Below are positions 1 to 13,776 of a stretch of 64,000 nucleotides of DNA, piece by piece (position 1 is the first letter of the stretch; the number at the start of each line of letters is the position of its first letter). Below the pieces are notes generated by a model. It had not been told where the DNA came from and ran no database searches. It saw nothing but the letters and a program-made list of their open reading frames with translations. Position numbers and translations under genes: made by a program. The stretch covers positions 203,809-267,808 of the forward strand of contig VXAA01006527.1 in assembly GCA_013399115.1 (NCBI GenBank), read 5' to 3'. Source of the DNA: Anseranas semipalmata (lineage: Eukaryota; Chordata; Aves; Anseriformes; Anseranatidae).

Positions 1-1592
1 TTCTGTTAATAGTGTATGAACACCATCTGGAGTCTAGTTCTCTGGGACCTGGCGCCTTTGAGCTTTAAACCATCCTTCTCACCCTGGATTGTATCACTAC
101 ACTACACACTCCTTAGCACTGCCAGAGGGAACCAAACAGACAGTAATTGTAAAGACAGGAAACACATCTGTCAACTTACACTAATTCTTGCTGCCAGCAG
201 GCATATCCTGAGATGCATGCTACAACAGCATGGCAAACGTGAATGCACAGAGCTGGGACTCGCTGCTGTGGCAGCTTGGGAAAAAAAATCCACTTCTCCA
301 CAACAGTTCTCAAATACTCTTCTCACAAGAGTTATTTAGCAAGCAAGAACTAATGTAAAACATGTGGTGGCCCAGAGGACAGTACAACACCAGCCCCATG
401 AGACTGCGGACACGGCTCAGATCAGAGTGAAGCACAGCGTAGTCCAGGCAGGCTCCTCTGCAGCCCTGCCTGAGCAACTCACCTCGTGCAGCGTCTTCAT
501 GCAGCTCCTTCAAACTTACGCTGTTGGTAAAACTTGGTGTTCTTACCCATCTTTTAAATGCCATTAAAAGGGAGTTAACTACATCCGGTCCAGGAAAAAG
601 CAATCCTACATCCCACCTACCCCGCATTTCTCCCGAAGCACGCAGCAGCCCACGCTGCGTGTGGTGGGGCGGACGCTGCCACCCCCAGCCCAGATGCTGA
701 GCAGGGTCCCTCTTAGGGTGGACACCAGACTGCCGCTAAGTGCCGCGCGTGGCATTTTCCCTGTATTCTGCCTCTTGCTCCTCAGAACTCTGAGGCAGAA
801 AAAAAAAACAAAAGAAAACCCTCAAAGGATATGGTGAACGTTTAAAATGACATTAGCCATTTCCTTTCAAATAGGAGGCAACTATAACTGAATGAGGAAG
901 TAAGGAAAACATGGTTTCTCAAGGTAAGAAAAAAAATCTTAAAAAAATCTTTTTAAAAAAAGCTCAAACAGCCCTGCATAAAAACAACATGGGTGTTTGC
1001 TGCAAACATCGTAGAGCAAGCATGCACGGTGGCAATTTTTTTTTTTTTTATATAGCCCAGTTCAGCTACTGCTCTTCATCCCTTCCTTTCATATGCACAA
1101 AATCCAGAATTCAAAAATCCCCCCTATACAACTTGACACTTATTGCGTTAAACTAAGCCACTTTCTTCCCCCTCTCCTCTATTTTTTAAAAAAGAATCTT
1201 TCTTGTAACAAACTGAAGGCTACATAAACAAAAATTTAAGCACTGTTTTATGGTATGTTATTTTAAGGGAAGGGAAGCAAAGAAGAGGGCTTTCCCACGG
1301 TTCACTGTTTTTTTTTTGCCAGTGTAACAGACTTTCAGTTTCAAAATGCTCCCCATGTTAAGAAATCACATTAAGAAAACTTCTTTTCAGTCTTAATTTA
1401 GCTTGTTGATATTCAGACATCACAACCATAGCTTCCTTAGCCAGCCATAAAGGCACCCGCGGCATTCTCTCTGGCTGGCCCCTGTTCTACCTCAGACGTA
1501 GGGGGCTTTTCCTCCCGCTCCCTCTCCTGTGCACAGGGAGGTACTTCACTGTACCCCCACCACATTCCCCTGCAAAAATGCTCCCAATTTAC
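1..1592 (-). other. NEK6 intron 8, partial (leads to the missing last exon)
   Basis: Intron sequence downstream of the donor at 1593/1592 (AAG then GTAAAT on the minus strand). I looked on the minus strand for the last NEK6 exon (expected to begin LRELVSMC) and did not find it, so it lies outside the window. The segment is AT-rich with short A and T tracts (a T-run near 1036-1049 and an A-run near 799-808). No other exon, RNA gene or transposon is recognisable. Confidence 0.7.
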
Positions 1593-1706
1593 CTTTTCAG
1601 AATAATGTTCAGCTGGAAGAGGTGGGTAGTCACATTGCTCTATTTTTTGGCAAAGAGAAAACAGGTTCATTTTATCTCCATAGAAAGGACTCTGAAGAGC
1701 TGCCAT
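1593..1706 (-). CDS. NEK6: NEK6 coding exon 8 (kinase C-lobe, residues 241-278)
   Basis: The minus strand reads CAG then ATG GCA GC at the acceptor (1707-1709 is ctg on plus) and AAG then GTAAAT at the donor. The exon is 114 nt, 38 codons, phase 0 at both ends. It begins [20 protein letters not shown] and continues through [11 protein letters not shown] to HYSEK. This follows the F helix of the kinase C-lobe. FSLCQ is NEK6-specific, while NEK7 has YSLCK at this place. The open frame runs on past the donor into intron sequence (VNWEHF...), which has no NEK similarity, so the donor and not the stop marks the exon end. Confidence 0.96.
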
Positions 1707-1859
1707 CTGGAGAGAAAAACACAGAAAGCATTTCAGAAACGTAAAAGATTTAATAGCCCTCAGCGCTGCCGATTCACAAGAGCAAATTTTGTTCTTTGAC
1801 TGTGAGCAAGCGCTGCTGCTGCTCTTTGAGACCGTGCAGCAGCCACGGCTGCTCCGAGG

Positions 1860-2090
1860 TCAGACAGCTCTGCACCCCGGAGGGGCTCCCCGAGGCCCCA
1901 CGGCCCTCGCACGGGGCAGCAGCACAGAGCTGCGGCTGCGTCCCGGGGCCCCTGCTCTGCCACCGCGTTCCGGAGCCACGGGCACGGGCCCCTCGCGCCC
2001 CTCAGCACCGACCCATCCTCCCGCAGCAAGCGGCCGCGGGGCAGCAGGCACCAGGCAGAGCTTGCGCCGTCCTCCCCTGCGCGCACATGC
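1860..2090. promoter_or_regulatory. CpG-rich patch inside NEK6 intron 7
   Basis: By eye this stretch is far richer in C, G and CG dinucleotides than the AT-rich intron around it (for example ccgcgttccgg, ctcgcgcc and gcggccgcgggg). It contains a NotI-type GCGGCCGC core near 2030-2037. Overlapping open frames on both strands are a by-product of the GC content. It could be an unmethylated orphan island, an intragenic promoter or a regulatory element. The sequence alone does not separate these. Confidence 0.35.
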
Positions 2091-2533
2091 AGCCACGCAT
2101 CGCTCCTCCTCGGACCTCGTTACCCAGCAAAATTCCTTCATTTTCCCATCAGTGTGGTTATTTCTGTCGAAAACGTTTCAGATGTGGGACACTGTGTTTA
2201 CAGACAATTCTACAAGTACACAGAAGAAAAGTACCTATTCATTTAAATAGAGAAACAGGATGCTCGTGCTGTAGGGCAGTCACTCAGAAACCAAATGGCT
2301 CAAAGATGACTACGAAAACCTCTCATAAACGCATTCATCTCTTCTCAAAGCAGCTCTACTGTCTGATAACCTGTTACGGTTTCAACCTTCAGTTACGATC
2401 ATGTTCAGAACAGCCAATGCATTTGCTCTCCGAGACTGGTAAATATTTAATAGACTGCTACAAGGAATAAATGGATTAATTTTGAACATTTGGCTACCTA
2501 GAATACAAAGAATCTTATAAGTGTGAGTGAAGC

Positions 2534-2588
2534 AGTTCAGCCTTTAAAAAAAAAAAAAGTTCAGCCTTTTTAAAAAAAAAAAAAAAAA
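2534..2588. repeat. Tandem duplication with two A-tails
   Basis: The unit gttcagccttt followed by a run of A occurs twice in tandem: once with 13 A (about 2535-2558) and once with extra T and 17 A (about 2559-2588). The two copies abut, which indicates local slippage or duplication of an A-tailed segment. Confidence 0.8.
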
Positions 2589-3009
2589 GGATTATCCCCT
2601 CCCCCTGGAAATTTGCTATTTAGGAAAGAGCATCCCAGGCAGTTTTGGGAACTGAACTACTGAAACTTTTCCTCAACAGTCTGGTCTTTTTCCTCTTCAT
2701 ATTCTGTTTTATTCATCCAGTATTTGCATCTCCAAAACCACGGCAGATGTCCGATATAAACAGACTATTCGCACAGCGCAGAGAGCACGACGGAAGGCTG
2801 TTGGTGGGCAAAATCTCCCTCCAGCACACGTGGAGGCTCCTTACAGAGAGATGTTTATATGATACTTAAGTGTTAGGAAGGAAACTGCATCTCTGTGCAT
2901 GCAAAACCATCTATACTGCAAGTTCTTAACCAGGAGGTCTAAATGAACACTGAACAATGAGCCTCAGGAAAACAGCCACAGCTTTTTGGAACTTACAAAG
3001 CATGGCATA

Positions 3010-3230
3010 AGCCATGTCTACTGAAGTGCGAGCCAGCGTCGGGGCTGCACACCGGCACCCACCAGCGCCCACACCCACACCGCGCATCTGCGGAGGCGGC
3101 CACGAGGCGCTGTGAGCAGGACGCTCGTTACCACCGCTGCGGCCCACCCGCTTATTAATCCGCAGTGCGATGTTACTCAAGTGCTGCTCGTCACCCGCGC
3201 TGTCAGATGCAGCACCGCGCCGCACGGCCG
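3010..3230. promoter_or_regulatory. CpG-rich patch inside NEK6 intron 7
   Basis: A CG-dense block (gcgagccagcgtcgg, ccgcgcatctgcgg, caccgcgccgcacggccg) in otherwise AT-rich intron. No conserved coding sequence can be recognised in it. It belongs to the series of short CG-rich patches spread through the window. Confidence 0.3.
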
Positions 3231-6200
3231 TACCTCCTCCTAATGAAGCACCGCTGGATAACTGTTGATATTATCCACTCTGTTTAGATTTTTAAAGCAT
3301 TTTGCCACGAGCTGCATCAAATTGGCAAGCTTTTCATACTGAGGCCAGCCAAAGTTGATGCTTTTCACTATGGGTTTAACAGGGGGGTTATTTGATAATT
3401 ATTAGCCTTTTGCTCATTACCATGCGCTGTGAAAGCCATCAGAAGAACACTGTCCTGCTGCTGACACACAGCAAGCTCCCAGCAGAATTAAAAATAGTCA
3501 ATACTAGATCTTCCACTCTTTTATCCTGTAGTTAGGAATCAAGACTGATGGATCATTAGTGACTTGGTGACGGGCAGGCAGTTGTGAATGGGGCAGTCTG
3601 CAAATGTTTGGGTTACATTTCCAGCAGCTGGCTGTGGCCCGGCACAGGGTGCTGCAGGAGCTGGCTGCAAAATTGCATTACAATGAACATACATCCAAGT
3701 GCTAAGCAATGCAGGACACGTTAAGAGGAACTATACTTGGTTTAAATCATAAAGACTTCCTTAAAATAATTTAAGATTATTACATTTCTCCCTTGCTAAT
3801 TTGCAACGCACATTAGTACAATGAATCCTGAGCCCTCTAGAGAAGCAATGAGATATATCCTGGCCACTTTCTTTCATGCCACTTCTCCAAGGTTATCTTC
3901 TTACATGCCTCCAGACTAACATATGTTTCAGGAAGCTCTTCCAGAGATATTTATCAGGTATCCAGAGCTGCTTAAAATGGCAATGCAGAATATCCTAACG
4001 TACCCAAATCACACTGAAGGACACAATGAACTGAGTGTAGGGCTCCCAGAAACATTTCAGAAAATTGCAGGCTTATTCAGTTTTCTGGTTGCAATGCTTC
4101 AGGTAACGTAGCTTGAAGTATTTGTTGTGCCCGTGACATTTACCGTGCTTGGCTGCAGGCTGAGCGAGAAGAGGAATTACGCTCATAACAGCTGCCTGCA
4201 ACAGAGGGTTCAGCATCAGCTACACTTGTCCCTCTCTGCAGTTCCATCCACTATTATCAGCAAAACAGCAGTAATGCTAAGCTCTTCCTCAAACTGTATA
4301 GACCTGAGGTTGAATAATCACAGGACAGGCATGCGAACTGTGCCCTGACGGCGGGCAGCAGCCCGGAAAGCCTCGGTGCCCACGGCCCTTCAGAAGTTTT
4401 TGAAGGCAAAAAGGTGAAGTTATATCCCTATTACAGTCATAATGGTAACAGGCAAATCAGTAGGGAAAAAATTACACACTCCAATTATAGACTCTAATCT
4501 CCAATTAGAGATTGATAGCAAACTGCTCTCAGTCAGTTAGAACAGAAGTGGAGAGCCCGGCACGCAAGTCTGTTCCAAGAAAAACAATCATGGGCACATT
4601 GCGGAGGGTACATAAGGCAATCAAGGGTTAAACAAGGTCTCCCAGATCTCAAAAGAAAAAACAATAATTTCAATCTTGTTGAAAGAGATTTTTTCAATTC
4701 TCATTAACTTTTCTATCCACATCCAGTTAAGTGGTCATATGCAAAAGAGAAGAAATGAAAAGGAAACAACACAGTTTTTTGGGGTGATAGACACAGGGAA
4801 TTAAAATGGAAAGAGATGCCACCCCCGTTCTGGCTGAAACAGGTCTGCGGAGGGTCGTGACCACAGGCGCTCAGTATTCACTAACAACAGTTTGTGATGC
4901 TTCATTTGGGTTTGCTTCTGACATTTTGATTAGAACAATTACCAGAGGACAGCTAGATCGCCATTTAAAATGACCACCATGCAGTATGACTGGTTGAAAA
5001 AAATATCTATACAGGAATCGCTGTTGGTGCTTCAATTGATCATTTTGCCAGAACTGCTGAAGTCATTGCTTGTAGCTATATTCTGGGAATTACCAACTTA
5101 TTTTCATCCCTCCAAGTGATCTTGCTGACAGATTTCTACAGGAAGTGAGGAATGAAGACAGTTGTTACTTTACTGATAAGATTTAATAAAAATCACTGTA
5201 TGATTATCAACATCAAAGTTAAGTGGTGCTATCTGACATCACATCCCAAACCTGTCAATGTTATATAAGTGGATTCCAGGGGACATGCATGTCTCTGAAG
5301 GCAATTTGTACATTAAATCTCTCTGCAGCTCATCTACACAATGTATCTGGAGAAATATCAGAAGTGACTCGTAACCAAACAAACATGGCTTCCTTGCTTT
5401 TAAGCCAAACGGAAAAAGATTTTCATTGCAAGGAATTAGTGAAGATAAAATACAGCTCCTTCAAAGATGTATGAATTTGATTTTTAATACTCCAAAATCT
5501 AAGAAGTTTAAAGAGTCAAGTAGCTGTTTATCTAGTGAACACAAAATTGGTAACCGTCCAGTCCTTCTTGGAATTTGCAAGATCTCACAGCTCTTGTTCA
5601 CAAAGTAAAGGCTTACCTACGTAGGAAATAAATTTAAAAATGCTTCAGATGCCAAATCTTTCGTGTTACTATAGTACTGCTACTCCTACCAGAGAATTAT
5701 GTTTAGTGCACAATTAAGTCAGCTTCTTTAAATATAAGGAGTACTAAGACTACTGTGCCATAAGGGGACCATATTGCCTGCAACAAAAACATATCTTAGC
5801 ACAACGCTAAATATTTCTCCCTGCATAAATCTGGAGTTTCATCTCCAGTACAGCTCAGTCTCAGAAATGACTCAAAGCAGCCTGATGGAGAAGCTGCGCA
5901 CTAAAGCAGCGAGCGAGGAGCAGTGTCCAGCTTGGGGGGCTTTGACTATTATTGACAGACCGGGCAAGTCCAACACAGCGTGGCAGGGCCAAAGCCCTCA
6001 ACTCAAAGCCCTACACTGGGAACTCCTGTTTAGGTCCAATAATGAAATGCAGCTGGAATTCTTCAAAATAATAAATTACTTGGAGCTCAGGTTCTTTCCC
6101 CTTATTCCCACATCATATAGTCTCTGAACTTTTTTTCAAATGCCTACATGAGGCCCAGGTACGTACAGCTATGTTCTATCACTCCAGTTTTCGTTAGAAA

Positions 6201-8265
6201 TTCATTCCAGTACCTCATTAGAAGCATTACAAACAAAACCAATTCTTCATTGAAAATACCAGCTTTTCATCACTTTGTTGATGTTGCTTCAGGAATTATT
6301 AGAAGACTCTTGAATTCTTTCTCTACAGGTAAGAAGAATTTTTGGACAGGCACAGAAACATTCAATTTAAAGTCTCAGTTTTCCAAGTATCTTTGATAAA
6401 GTACTTAACAGAGCGTCTTATGCCCTTTCTCTCCCTCCTAGCCTATACAATTTTAACAATAAATCAGCGATACAACAACCTCAGTCTCCAGCATTTCCAC
6501 CAAAGTGAATCTCTTCTTCAGCAGATCTAGCAGCTATTTGCTCTAACACTAGTAAGGCTGGTGCTGGAAGCTTACGCTGCTTGTGGTGACTTATGAGGTA
6601 TTTCTGTTGGATGCCCAAATACATTTTTACATAATTAAGCCTTATGCTATGTCAAGTGTACAGGAAAGTGAGCAGTTGCTAACAGGCTGTCTGAAGAGTC
6701 TTTATGTCACTGTGGAAATAAAGTCTTTGGACGGACACTTGTAGAAGCATATAAAGAATGAATAATTGTTCTTTGGTTTTGTTTGTTTGTTTTTTTCCCC
6801 AAGAGCATTTTTTTGACCACTACAAGTCCATAACCGTATTTGGCCCAGCTGTGCTGCTATCTTACGTGTGAGAAGCACCGGACTGAGTCGAGCAGCGCCA
6901 CGCTCCTCCCCAGGACTGCTGAAATCCCTCTAGCAGGATTTTATTGATTTATTTCATTGAGTTTCCAGCACCAATCTCTCTCTCTGAAGATGGACACCAC
7001 ATGTGACTTTCACACGCCGCCAGCAATAAATCAGCACCTATCGAACTGTATGTATGACTCAGGGCTTGGTCATACACTAACGAGAGATGGTTACCTCGCT
7101 GAACAAGCATTTAGTTGTATTAGATGAGTATTCTTCCCAGAAGTGGATAAACAGCGACAAGGACTTAACTCCTGCTGGAAAGAGCTATATTATAGGAAAA
7201 TCTGCTTTTATACTGTATTGTCCTAAAAGGTTTGCTAGCCAACTAGCTGATTTACATGCTTAACTACAGTTGTTTTCATATCCAATTAGCTCACAAAGTA
7301 AATTGCATTTCTGTTTATTCTCTCATTCCATCTGGTTATGAGAAATTGCAGTGAGAAAAAAAATTTCATCATTTCACATAATCGAAAGTAACTCAGGAAA
7401 GCATGACCCTGACACTTGGAGGTCTATTATCCAAAGAGGATGTGAGCAGTAGTCTTATAATTAAACATCCTAGGGATTTTTAATTCTCTGGGCAAGGATA
7501 AAAACTTTCTAAATGCTGACTTGCACTGTCACTTGAACTCAAAGATGACACATACATTTAAAATTATAAATGACCACAATATTGTTCCATACTCTGATTC
7601 CTGCTAAAAATGAAATCACAAAACTCAAAGTACTGTTATCAAATCATTGCACTTATTTTTAAAATACATGTAAAAAAATACAGGTTTTCTTAAAAAAGTT
7701 GCATAGTAAGTATGCAGTGTGCCCGCTTTGTTTCTGTGCATTTGTCTATAAGACAATGTACAATTAGAAAATACTCCAGCTATGTTCTAATACGGCTAGA
7801 GAAACGACAACTTCACGTCACATAAAAACTCTACTTTTAATTATTGAAAGCTCTCTAAATTAAGATATTCTAATTGGTCAGAATTCAATTAAACAAACCA
7901 GTAGCTTAGATTCAAATGAGTTTTCTATTTTTAGCACAAATGGTATTCAGGAGAAACTATGAATATGATGCCCTAATTACAGCTCTGCTCACAGCAGGAA
8001 GAACAAATGCAGTAAACCAGGTTGTTTATATCTGTATCCTCAGCATCTACTGTGGCCTACTAAATTAACTTTGCGTATGTACCGTGCTGTATGGCACAAT
8101 TTCTTTGTTGTTCATGCTCAAAGAAATCACATGATGAGCATAAAGAGTTAACTTTTCGTAAGGTTTCTCAACAACTAAGCTAAAATAAGTCTGACCTACT
8201 CAATTCCTGTTTCACTATACTGTGTGGTTAAGACAAATGGGGAAAAAAAGTTAGAAGATACTTAC

Positions 8266-8360
8266 TTCATACAATAAACAGCCCAAAGACCAGATATCAG
8301 ATTTAAAGTTATAGCCGTTTTCATGTATTCTTTCTGGGGACATATAGTATGGAGTTCCCA
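8266..8360 (-). CDS. NEK6: NEK6 coding exon 7 (end of activation loop, SPE motif, F helix; residues 209-240)
   Basis: 95 nt. The acceptor is TTTCTTTACAG and the donor GAA then GTAAGT. The first two bases complete the split valine codon started in exon 6. The exon then reads [18 protein letters not shown] and continues [16 protein letters not shown] (residues 216-218) is the NEK form of the kinase APE motif, and DIWSLG carries the conserved F-helix aspartate (D230). This segment is identical in NEK6 and NEK7, so it confirms the family and not the paralogue. Confidence 0.96.
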
Positions 8361-11300
8361 CTGTAAAGAAAACGAACAAATAAGGAGTTACTGTCTTAGA
8401 AACAGACAGTGCAACCTGCATTGTACAGAAGTTTGACTTTGCTAAAGGATTAAGGTTAGCACATATAGCTCATTAGAAGAGACTGGCACAAAAATTTGGA
8501 AAGAAATCATGGTTTCAAAGGCATATTCTTACCTAGAACCAAAAATACAATCACATGAAAAGCTAGAGGACTGTTGAACATTACTGAAAATATCTCTTGT
8601 ATTTTTGCAATTTGAGGAACGTTATCTTCCCCTTCCAAGTACCGCCGGAGTGTCTCTCACGGACAGAGCCGTTGTAAACGATCATCCTCCTTTGGTTCAC
8701 TCAACAGCATATGAAACTGCAAGTTAGATGTCATGGATGTACACTGCTAAAACAAGAATCCTGTGACAGCACATCCATTGAAAGTTCACTTGACATACAC
8801 TGCACTAGCAGCGTGACAGATCGGCTCCAGATATGACGGGGTACCCTTTTTAAGAGTTCAGGAGACCATTTACTGTAGCAGAGAAATGGAAGTAACAAGC
8901 CTGACATCAGACAGGTATTCAAAAACTTTCTGGAAGAACCAAGATAATAATTCCAAACTTTAAAACACTGTTCCAACTCACAGTCACATTAGAAGCTGTG
9001 GGATTTCTACGTACTTCCAGAAGTCTGTATCACAAGAAATTTACAACAGTATTTTGGACAGGACTTACAGGAAATTATTAATAAATTCCTTACCTCAGAA
9101 AGGCTCTTTTTTAAATCCTAAGTAAGTTTCAGTTGTGGTAGTGAAAATACAAGACATCCTGGCAGTCTCAACTACATCAAATAATCCTCAGATACATCAT
9201 TTATTAAAACATCCAAAGACTTTATATGCCCTCTTTTCTACTGCTTCCCTGTCCCCTGTCAATTTTTTTTTTTTTTGGCATTCCAGTGTATCCTTCTCCT
9301 AATTAAAGGCCTTTCTCACAAGATGGCAAATGTTTAATTTGCCCATAACTTTCACTTTACAATTTCTTCACTCAAAACTCTGACCACAGACAGCTGAAAG
9401 ATTCCTGAGCAGATGAATAGTGTTAGCGGCAGAGGGGGAAGAGCTGACACTACCTTTCCCCGACTTTGCTGAAGAGGGGGAACAAATCACTTCTGGAGTG
9501 GAAAACGGCTTCCTGAAAGGCAAAATCCCCCCGAGTGCACACAGGACCCAGCACAAACTGGGGTGCTGCTGCAACCAGTGTGATACCCAAGCAAAATCAC
9601 GTTGGGCTCCTTTAGCTCAGACCATGCCGCATTAAGTACATAGGTGAGTCCAAAACTTATCTGCATTCCTCTGTCATCCAGAAAACCTAAACACAGGCCG
9701 GGATGCCATCGGTATAGGGACTGAACAACTTACAGGACAAAAAGATGTTTACAGCCCCAAAGAATTCACATGTACATAAACCAAGACAGAGAGGAGAAGT
9801 TGGGCATGGGGCAGCACTGGGCCAGTCAGACAATACTAGTTAGTACATCAGCATCTTAGCAGAGCTGGAAACCAAACATCTTATGCTAGGTTATTTAGTC
9901 AAAACAAAGAGCACTGATTTGAAGTTAGCACTATCAATACTAGCATGCAACTATCCGATTTATTCCAAAGCAACGCACATATACAACTCTACTCATCAAA
10001 ACACATCAAGTAACCAAGAAAGGGGACCACTTCCCTGACTGGCTCATTTATTTGGTCCCCCAGGAGTTGCAGTAATCAGGAGCTCTACATGATGAGCTCA
10101 GATTGCATTTGCAGGTCATTCAAGTAAGAAATTACTTCACTTTCAAGGTGAGGAGTACAAAGCAAGAAAGTACATTTTTGCAAATTCTACACAGACTACG
10201 AGATGGGAAAAATAACACATGGAGATTATTATATTTCCATGCTCAGTAATATCACATCCAGCCTAGGAGTATGCCAAACTGACATTGTCCCAGATCTGTC
10301 TGGCTCTAATTGCCAGTGAAAGGCCTCTATGTGTGGATTAGAGCAGAGTTCCGTCGATAGTCAGTACCTTTTAACACACTGCAGAGTAACTTCGCAGAAC
10401 ACCCTGAGCAGACAGGACTCATTCAAAGAACGCAACAAGGCTTTCCATGAATATCTCCCCTGTGCATGCAAAATGCATGCAACACAGCTCTCCAAATAAT
10501 TCCCATACATTTTCCAGACTTCTGCAGAAGAACTGCACTTGGTTAGAATAGCACCGATTCATCTTCCTCCTTAAAAATATGCAACTATAAAAGAAACAGT
10601 GATTCATTAAGCTCTTGAAGACAGTTTTGGAAGTGTCCATTGAACATGAGTGTGCAAGACATGTCCCTACATTTAACTTCTCAGTGCTACTTCCATTCTC
10701 AAATCTGACAAGAAAATTAACAGACTAGATGGAAGAGAAAACTTGCCTGCCCTTCACCGGCAGCGAGTAAAGTAGCTGTGTACGGGTGGACCACAGCACA
10801 CAGAACTGGCAGGAGTGAACGTGGAGATCGTTCCAACCCCTACTCCCCGAAGTCCGCGTGCTTCAGAGTACGTGGTGCCAGTGGTGGCCTCCAGCAGTAG
10901 CTGTTCTTGCTACCAGTTATTCTGGGTCACTGCGTAACAAGCTCAGAGCAAATAACAATGCGCGGGCTCTAAAGTTATGGCCTCGCCTTTCACGTTAGCA
11001 GGGGTCTGCTTTGGTAGGCTAAAATTGTCGTTTCAGATAATGCCTTAAAACAACCTTCGATCAAAGCAAAATGACAGGGTTTATAACACGGATGAGTGCG
11101 TTATAGTCCGTATTTGATTTTTTTGTGCATTAGTCTGTTCCATTATATTAATAGGTCTGTGGAGCAGTCCATGCCTGATCTGATTTTATGAAGTCTACCT
11201 TGCACATTTACCTATCATTACTGTAGTGTTGTCAGCAAATGTACGAACAAGCAGGACTCCACATTTCAAAACTGATGCATTAATTTTTAAATAACTGTCA

Positions 11301-12421
11301 TGATAAAAGACTGACAAGCCTAATTCTCTTTATGGCCTGTCCAACATTATGTGGGAATCTCCTGTAATGAGCATCTTCTAGAAAACCGCACAAGACTTCC
11401 AATGCAATCAGTCAGGGCTCACCATTGCATTACATTAGTCAATTTGACAAGAATAGTCTAATCGGAGACTATTAATCAGAAACTTTCTTTGGCATTTGCC
11501 CTGCTGAAAATACAAAATATTGTTCAGATTCAATATTAATCACTAGCTGCTAGAGTAATGTCTTTAAAGTTATAAAGGTCACAAAACCATAGAGAAGATT
11601 ATGACTAAGTAAGCATCTTGTCATTCTATTCCTGAAAGTCGAAGCACTTCACTTGAATATCAGCCTGCTTCACAGATCCCAGAACAACATTTCTTCCTCC
11701 CCTCCCAAGCACTGCGCGTGTGTGCAGCTAGAACACCCACATGGACCAGAACAGCTCTGGTGCAACACCCAAGTTAGGGAACTGCTAATTATTCTGAGTT
11801 AGATTAAGAGCAGTCTCTCTTGTTTCACCAGGAAAACACACAGGCAAAGGCAGCAAAGTTATTTCAGAAATACCTTTCAAATACCTTTCCTCCCATATAT
11901 AGTTTGAAACAAACAATCACAGACTACCTGTGCAACTACAGCAACCAGCAAGCATAGATGCTCTGAGCTGAATTCCTAAACCTGCCACAAGAACACCGAG
12001 GTATAGAGCTGCGTTACCTCTAACTCAGCGAGCCTTTCACTACATAGGGAAGATTATGCTCAATGATTTTGAAAACATTTTTCAGCTTGAATCAGAGGAG
12101 TTTTGTTGTTGTGAAAGTGACAGTGGCTGAGTTAGTACGTACACAATTGTTGTTTTCCATACAGAGCTTCTCCCTGTGAAAATACGGTTTAGCCAGGGAC
12201 CAATGCTTCCTGTGAAATTTATACTTGGCTGCTCACAGGCAGAAATAAGAGAAAATCTGATCCATACTTTTAGGAAGCATACAGAGCCTCATTCACCGAA
12301 TTTAACGTACCACAGATAAGTCTCTTGCAGCAGCGCTCTCCCACACCTTCAGGCAGATTGTCATTAGACTGAAATCAGTGGAGACCATTTCCAAATATTT
12401 TAATAGGCTCTACTTCTTTTT

Positions 12422-12439
12422 TATATATATATATATATA
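12422..12439. repeat. (TA)9 microsatellite
   Basis: A perfect dinucleotide run preceded by a T-rich stretch, in intron 6. Confidence 0.9.
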
Positions 12440-13755
12440 AAGAGTTATAAAATATAAGCATTTCTTGAAACTAATCAAACTCCATAGCCATATTTGGCTG
12501 CAAAATATAAGAACAATCAATAAGGAAAACTTTCATTGCTTTGCCCTCACCAGCACCTTCCAGCTAATCTTTAATACTGAGCTGAACAGCGTTTCTTAAT
12601 CTATCACTTTTCTTTATCACAGCAGGCAACGGACTCCTGAATATGAAAGAACCTAACAAATTCTGACCTCTACTGTATCTTTACAGAGTATTCCCAGTTT
12701 CAAACCAAGAGATATCAGAGCACAACATGGGCCTCAAAGGGGTAATACTGATTAAAGCATTCCTTCGTCACAGAGATGTTCCATGCCTGTAAAAACAAAC
12801 TTCGCAATGTTTTGAAATACTTGTGATTTTTGAAACATGTTCATTACAAATTGAAAATGCTAAGAACTATGCTCAAAAACTGGTGATGCCACCCGTGAAA
12901 AACTTGGTTGTTAAAAACAAGACCATTCAGTTTAAAAATAATACATTATTTTCAGAACTACTACTAGCTTAGCTTTAATATGCATGACACTATAGCATAC
13001 GTCATGAACATGTAGTTAAGAAAAATATTTTAGTAGCTTTTACTAACATCTGGTGATGCAAATACAGCAGGGAAGCAATTCTGCTTGCAAGTGACAGTCC
13101 ACAACTCTCGCCTGCCTGATCTCTCCAGACAAGCTCGTAAGCTACCAAGAAAAATGTACAGCATTATTTAAAAGGAGTCTGGTTTTTAAGTATTAGTTTC
13201 TAAAAGTTTGTATTATTTGGGGTATATTTTCACATCTTTTCCCAGAATAATAATATGGGAATTAGCTCAGCTCTGGGGAATTGGTTTTTATATTCTGCAA
13301 TATTTTCAGAAGACTTAATCTTTTCCTAGTCCTCTGTGAACTATAAGAATACATGAAGTTTCCCATATTCTTAACTGTCAAGGATAAGCTTCTTTAACCT
13401 AATGAAGAAACACTAAGTAATAAAACCTAGATAAGATATAGCTCCTTTTCATCAGGACAAACAAACAAACAAAAACCTGAAAGCCTGAGCAAATCAGCTA
13501 AGAGAAATCAAGAGATCCACTCAGGTTGTGCTCTTCTTGCTTTAGTCATTTACTAGTGCCAGAAGTACTGGAAAATTTGTGAGTACCTGTCAGGAGACAA
13601 GCATGCTGCCTCCAAAGCAGAGCCTTGACAGATTATGTAAAGTAAAATAAAAGTGAAAAAGTAGTCAAAAGCACTAAAATGTACATACGTACATTAAATT
13701 ACTTCAAATCTCAATGTGAGGTACCCACACTAATTGTCTCAAAGAAAGGTAGGTT

Positions 13756-13776
13756 AAAAAAAAAAAAAAAAAAAAA
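13756..13776. repeat. A21 homopolymer
   Basis: An uninterrupted run of A on the plus strand (T in the NEK6 transcript) in intron 6. No flanking element body or target-site duplication is recognisable, so I do not call it a retrotransposon tail. Confidence 0.85.

Larger units (their letters stand above)
1707..8265 (-). other. NEK6 intron 7
   Basis: 6559 nt between coding exons 7 and 8, bounded by GTAAGT (8265 downward) and CTCTCCAG (ending at 1707). It holds two CG-rich patches (about 1860-2090 and 3010-3230), a tandemly duplicated A-tailed segment (2534-2588) and a small palindrome (4492-4510). The rest, including 5100-8200, is AT-rich unique-looking sequence with no exon, RNA gene or transposon that I recognise. 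Open frames inside it lack known domains and splice context. Confidence 0.75.

Noticed and set aside
1437..1592. Continuation of the NEK6 exon 8 frame past the donor
   Set aside because: The open frame continues, but the residues after HYSEK have no NEK similarity and a GTAAAT donor sits exactly where NEK6 exons end, so this is intron.
1796..2470. 224-codon plus-strand open frame antisense to NEK6 intron 7
   Set aside because: It crosses a CpG-rich patch and AT-rich sequence with no family similarity, and another plus frame overlaps it.
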